A stretch of DNA of 8,337 bases from Candidatus Omnitrophota bacterium (GTDB lineage Bacteria > Omnitrophota > Koll11 > VGKN01): NCBI GenBank assembly GCA_016867055.1, contig VGKN01000052.1, positions 1 to 8,337 of the forward strand, written 5' to 3'. Below the pieces are notes generated by a model. It saw nothing but the letters and a program-made list of their open reading frames with translations, was not told the DNA's origin and searched no databases. This document shows positions 1 to 6,200 of the stretch, one piece after another; within the stretch, counting starts at the first letter, position 1; each line of letters begins with the position of its first letter. Both the position numbers and the translations under genes were made by a program.

Positions 1-1
1 A

Positions 2-256
2 ACAAGAGGACCTCCTGTACTAAAAGCTATAGTCAAGCTCTTAGGACCCATCTCCAATATCCTCTTACTAATTCTCTCAGCATATATACTTTCTAATACT
101 ACCCAGTCAAATCTAATAATCTACCTCCTCCTTATCTGGTCTTTAGTCTCCTCAATACTAAGCATCATAGCCCACCTAGCTGGTATAATCCTAAAGACAG
201 GTGATATATATGAGGCAATGGAATTGCTGCGCCCAGTGCCAGCCGTTACAACCCAT
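2..256 (+). repeat. Membrane module copy A (C-terminal part; repeats at 6803-7054)
   Basis: This in-frame segment (window residues 1-85) is repeated at 6803-7054. By eye about 56 of 77 aligned residues match between TRGPP and ELLRP, with one codon inserted here. Both copies carry LLGPISNILL, then a long hydrophobic stretch ending IAHLAGIIL, then TGDIYEAMELLRP. At the DNA level bases 196-236 are identical to 6994-7034 (41 of 41). The segment holds about two transmembrane helices. The GPISN and TGD elements match the second and third conserved regions of site-2 proteases in position and style, but the part that would carry the HExxH-equivalent lies upstream of the window. Bases 61-180 are strongly C-rich (about 38 C to 8 G), unlike most of the gene. 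Confidence 0.85.
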
Positions 257-3200
257 AAGCTTACCCTTAGGGATATAGTGAGGAATTTATGTGCGCTCCT
301 AATTTTTAAAGACCAACGAAAAGTCATACGTTTAATTAATGAAATATTTGGTATTAACGAAGTCACACTTGCCAATATTCTGCTTAATGCTCAAATACAG
401 ATAGGGGATGCCGGCGCACAGGCAAAAGCGGTTATTTTAATCACAGAACACTATACACATAATCAATTAAAGGCTCTCGCATTGAGGCTATTATGGGGAA
501 GCGTAGCAGGCAAAGCTGCTAAGGATATAATACAAAGTTTTAAACAAGGAGGGAGTAATCGTCTTGTAGGAATATTAGCTTTTCTAACCTCATTATTATC
601 GCCAATTTCATTACGTCTTATTCCAGGAGGCTCATCAATGACTTGCCGGGTGAGTGTAGATGAGGAAAACCGTGGCAGAAGTTGTGCAGGAGAACTATTG
701 GCTATAATACTAATAGTAATTTTTTTCTTATTTTTCCTAGGGATGTGCTCTCTGCCTATGGACGCAGATGCCGCAGCTTTATATAAAATAGACATAAATA
801 ATCCTACATTCTATTTGGGAACAACCAGCATTCTTCTGGGAGAAACGTGGCATAAATTTGGGAAGAGTATTGCATCGTTTTTTAAGAACATTGAACGATT
901 GCTTATTCAGGGGGTTAATGCAAGATTATCAGGTAGGATTAAACTAAATAAAACAGAAATTCTTAAGAATATTGAAATTTGGATTGGTATCCTCTGGGAT
1001 TTTTATTTTGATGCAAAACTATATTTAGGACAAACCCTTCTAAGACGCCCCTTAGTGAAGCTGATACAATTTGAGGTAACAAATGCTTGTCCGGATAGAT
1101 GTAAGATGTGTTATAAGGGGCTCGGAGCTGCTGACAAGGGATTTACCGAAGCGAAGGTTCCGTTAATAGAAGTCTTAAAAATGAGGATGAAAAGATTGGC
1201 GAGGGAATTACAGATGCCAAAGTTTGCTCTAACAGGGGGAGAGCCTTTAACGAGAAAAGACCTTGAGGAATTAATAAGTTTTGGAATAAAAGAGTTAGGC
1301 GTTGAGATCTCTGTTGTGACCGAAGGGTCGTTGTTAACCCAAGAGCGTGTCGACTCATTATGGAATGCGGGATTACGCGATATAAATATCTCACTCTTGA
1401 CTCATCCGGGGGCTAAGCATATTCAGGAAGAATTAACTGGAAAGGATGATTTTGATGCGGTTGTAACAGGAATACAGGCGGCAAAAAGAAGGGGTATGAA
1501 GGTATATCTTAATGTTGCACTTTCTCCGTACAATGCGGGAGAGGTTTTAGAAATAATCAGATTTGCATATGGTTTACACGCCGATGCTCTTTTATTTATG
1601 AGGGTGAGCGCAACAGGAAATAGCGCTGTTAATCGTGATACATGGCTTAATCGGGAACAGTTGTTTGAAGCATATCGTATTTCAGATATGTTTGCGCGCC
1701 AACATCCTGAGATGCCCATAACTATATCTGATTCTGCGATACCGTGTATGATAACCCCACAAGAGCTTGAAGAATATGAGGGGTCATTTATGCGAATTAT
1801 GACTGCTTTACTTAAAAGAGGGCTACAAGCTAATCCTCTTGAAAGACTTTTTCCGCATCTTATTATCTCTATGTGTCCTTTTGGGGATATAAGGCGTGAG
1901 AATATTTGCCATTGGGGGTGGAATGCTACTGTTGACGGAGGGTTTAAGCCGTGTCAGGATATGCCACCGTCAATGGTGCTTGGTAATATTGATGACCCAG
2001 ATTTTGATTTACATAGGGCTATCTTCCATCAAACCCCTTCGTTAGAACCTATTAAGAGGAAGCCTGCAGAATGTATGAGATGCTCTCCCCGTTTGTATGC
2101 CCTTTGCGGTGGCGCATGCAGAGCAGCAGCGTTATGGACAGAGTATCTATTCGGAATGGTGTGCAGTTTTGACCCTGCCGCAAAGGCAATTCTTGATGAA
2201 ATGCCAAATAGGCCCAAGCCATATGAACCACCCTCAAAGGAGGGATTACACAAAGAAACAGAATCAGCAATAAGAAGTATGCTAAAGGTCTATGCTAATC
2301 AGGGAGTTCCTAATGAAAAAACAGTCAGATTGCTTATGGATAATATTATTTTTATTGAAAATCTTGGTTCGCTAAAATCCTTATTTAACAAGGGTATTCT
2401 TCTAATATTCATAGATAGACTCCTTAAGCCCCTTAATCTCTTCGGCAACGTTCTTATAGGTGCTTTGCTTATATATTTACTTCATCTATTATCTTTTCCG
2501 ATCTCTACCACAATAATAACCCCACTTATTCTGTTGGTTATTTTTATATTTCATTATGTGAGTGCAACTTACACATTTCAAACCTGGCTTGATGAGGTCG
2601 GCGGATTGACACTAAAGCAGAGGTGGTTTAGAAGTGTTATCTCAATTTTACTTCCGTTTAGAAATACCAAGGAGCGTATTGCAACATTAAGACACGAAAT
2701 ACTTCATTGGTTAAAGATAGAAGGGAGTATGCATCCGTTTATTATGCAGAATAATGATGCCCTTTCTATTTTATTAAAGGTTGAGGATTATTACTGGAGG
2801 GCTCTTTCAAAGGGCTCAGAAAATCAGGAGGTATTCTTTGATGCATTGAAGGAAATAGTTCTATTGGAAATGCAAGGGCGGTCAGTGCAAATTGGCCTGT
2901 CATTTTATGAGGATCTTTATAAAGGGCTTAAGCAACAATTTTTAAATATTACCTTTAACAATTGGGAGCAAGCTCTCCCATCTTTAATAGATATGGTTGA
3001 GAAATATGTAGAAGATAAAGGTCCTGCTTTGGGCTATGAAATATCACATTCGCTCATCGCCCTTGAGTGGGCTATGGGTGCATTCAGGTATGGCGAAGAC
3101 CAGGATGCGGTGGGAGAATATTTTATGCGTCGCGCACAGGAGTATTTAAAAGAGGTTCAAGGAATACAAGTAGCCACGTCAGCCTCCCCCCACCTTACCC

Positions 3201-6200
3201 AGTCCACCCTTAACCTAAAATCCCAGATAATCAAATACCTAATCCAACAGAAACCTCTACACAGGCAAGAGGCAACCACATTAGCCGATAAATACGCGGA
3301 CGCTTTACTACAGTTAGATGCCAAAGGAATTGCAGAGTTGTGCATTGAAGATAAGATAAAGGCAGGCGAATTTACCGCATTTCTTAAGTCCAAGGGTCTC
3401 ATTAAGCCAGGGTTTGAAGAGGTTATCCTTTCAGAGACAGCCTTGTTAGAGGCAGCTCATAGTTTTGCAAGAGACTATTTGGCTGGGACAGTAAATAGAC
3501 CGCCGGATATTCTTAGAATAATGGAACAAGAAGGTGCTGAATTGGTTCCAAGCGCAGAGGGCGATGCAATTTATATAGACCCATCTAAGGCAGAGGAAAA
3601 TCAAGCGTTTTTAGACATAGCCATTGAGAATTTAATCAAAAACAATGGCAGAGGTATCAGATTTACAATGCTTGCCGGAGGAATGGCCTCCAGGATGAAA
3701 AAAGTTGTTCCAAGCAGAGAGGTGCTTGAACTTTTAAAGGAATACACAGATTGGTTAAAAGAACAAGGCATTGATTATTTTAGTTGGCTTAAAGGCCATG
3801 GGGTATCCGATATTAAAGAAGCTGACATAGATTCTCTTTCAATGAATTATCCAACCAAAGGGGTTATACCTGTTGGCAGAGATAAAGATGGGAGATTTAT
3901 TACCAAGACCGGCGAGTATCTTATTGCTATTCGCAGGCTTCAGGATTTTTTAAACGAAGCGCAGAGCCGCCGTGGGGGTGAGCACAGACCAATCAGATTA
4001 AAGGTTGAGCTAGTTGGCAATCAGATGGCTATAGATGCTATTTTAGATTGGGACCTGAGGGTTAATGATTACTATGGGCTTGAGCATGACCAGGTTAGCC
4101 TTGTTGTAGAGGATATTGGCTATGCTGTTGCTGCGCGTCCAGAAGATATTACCCTCTTTGCAGGAAATTTTAATGGTGTAGATAGCAGGCAATATCAAGA
4201 AGCAATGGATTTTGCAGAGCATCACAAAGGAGAGGTCCTTGACGAACGTATGCCCGGAGGGCATTTAGAGTATCTAACTCAGAAGGTTTCAAGCGGCAGG
4301 CTTCTTAATGAACTTAATGAGGGCACAGTAGCAAATTTTGTCAGGAATGTGGACAATGATGGCGCAATCCCTGATAGTCAGTTTTTAGTAATGTATGGCA
4401 GGGCTTTGGAGGCGCGAAAGAATGGCGAAAGGATAGGTTTAGCGCTTGAAGTAAGCAGGCGTCCCGAAGATACAAGCGGTAAAGGCGGCGGTTACTTTAA
4501 GCTTTCAGCTGGGGGAAGCCATAGAGGAATTATTTTGGAAGATTCAATCTTAGCAATGATACGAGTAGTAACGCGCCGCATTGATATTGCAAGATTTGAA
4601 CTTGGAGGGTTTGGGGTTTTGGAGGACTTAGAAGAATTGGCAGCATTGCTACCTGATGAAGAGATTGTAACTACTCGCGGGACAAGATTGACAAAAGAGC
4701 AGGTTCTTGAGTGGGTTAAGGAATATGAAAGAATGCCAAGACAGAACAGGCGGCTTGAGGTTTACTATAAAAAGGGCGAAGGGCAAACTAAAGGAGAATT
4801 TATATTCTATGAGCAATTGGTTGACCGTAGTTCATACTATATCAATAATGCCGTCGGTATTCTATTTTGGGATTGTATATTGGAGGACTTATTTGACTCA
4901 TCCATAGGAGAATATGCTGCTTTAGGGTCATCGCAAGATGAATACCAAAAGAGAGAAGAATGGCGAAGGATTGCAAATAACGGCAGGGCTAAGGCAAATC
5001 TAATTGTTGAGCCAAAACCGCGGCTACGCGATGGAAAGACAATAGCTGTGGTTGGCCCAGAGGGGAATATGTGGGATGCATTGAAGGCTGTTAATGTAGA
5101 AATGTTTGAAGTTGAGTCTACACAGTCTATAGCTGTCCACGCAGCTTTAGACCCCTTACGCGCCCTTCTTCATAGATTTAAGGTTCGTTTTATGCCTGTT
5201 AAGGACTGGTCTAATATAGACCTTGCGCTAAGCCAGCAGATGTTAGAAAGGGTTCTATCTGGCGACCTATTCAGCCTAACGAAGATTACGCCAAGGCCGC
5301 CTTCAGAAGGGATTCAGGGCCCCGCAGAACTTTTAACCAGATTCCTTAGAAAAACCCCTGGTTCAGAAAAATATTTTGAAGATGTTGTAACGCGGGAAGA
5401 GTTAATCAGTTATCTTGACAACAGCCCTTATGTTGCTACGCCGCTTGAGTCAAGCTCAGAAAAAATTAAAGCCTACGCCGTTACGATGGGGAACAAGAAG
5501 ATTATTGTAGGAGTTAATTTGGGAGAATTTACCTATCCAGATCCTAAGACAGACATTGAAAAGGCGTGGAGCTTAATATACGGAGAGGAAGGCCTTAAGG
5601 CTATTTTAGGGAAGGATGCATCTAAAACCCCCAATCTTGTATATCAGGTCTCGGACGCTATAACAGGCGAGAGATATGGTCAGTATACATTTTCAGAATT
5701 GCGTAGGTATGGTTTGCCAATCGGTATTTCCGGAGGCGTTCACGCCTTATATGTAGAGCCCACTGGAGAAACTAAGCCAGGGGTAAGCGAAGGGATTGTT
5801 ATCAAAGATTTTTCTGATATTTTAAGCGCTGCAATCAAGGGTATGATTATTTATCCATCAGAGTATAAAGGTATCGAAGTAGATACACTTGCTACAGATG
5901 TTATGCGGGAAGAGCTTAGGGCAATGAACCCGCAAGAATTGAAAGCCGAATTAGAAAAGATTACAAAGATGAACATAGAGGAAGCAGAGGCAAAATTTAC
6001 CAAAGAGGGTGTATCGGCTGTTATGGCGTTTATTGGTGTGCTTAAGCCCGATTTATTGACCAATATGCAAAAGTGGAATCCGGCGGCATATAGGTATATT
6101 GCTAAGGTTTTTGAAAGCCAAGACAATGTAGAAATATTTAAACAAGAGTCATTTACTGTGCATGATACGGATAGACGGACAGCCCTTGTGATTTCAAAAT

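Noticed and set aside
548..554. AGGAGGG-like Shine-Dalgarno near 548
   Set aside because: No ATG, GTG or TTG start lies at suitable in-frame spacing; the bases simply encode Gln-Gly-Gly.
4707..4907. Plus-strand ORF of 66 codons in another frame
   Set aside because: Overlaps the pyrophosphorylase domain, where the main frame is strongly supported by family motifs; no independent evidence.
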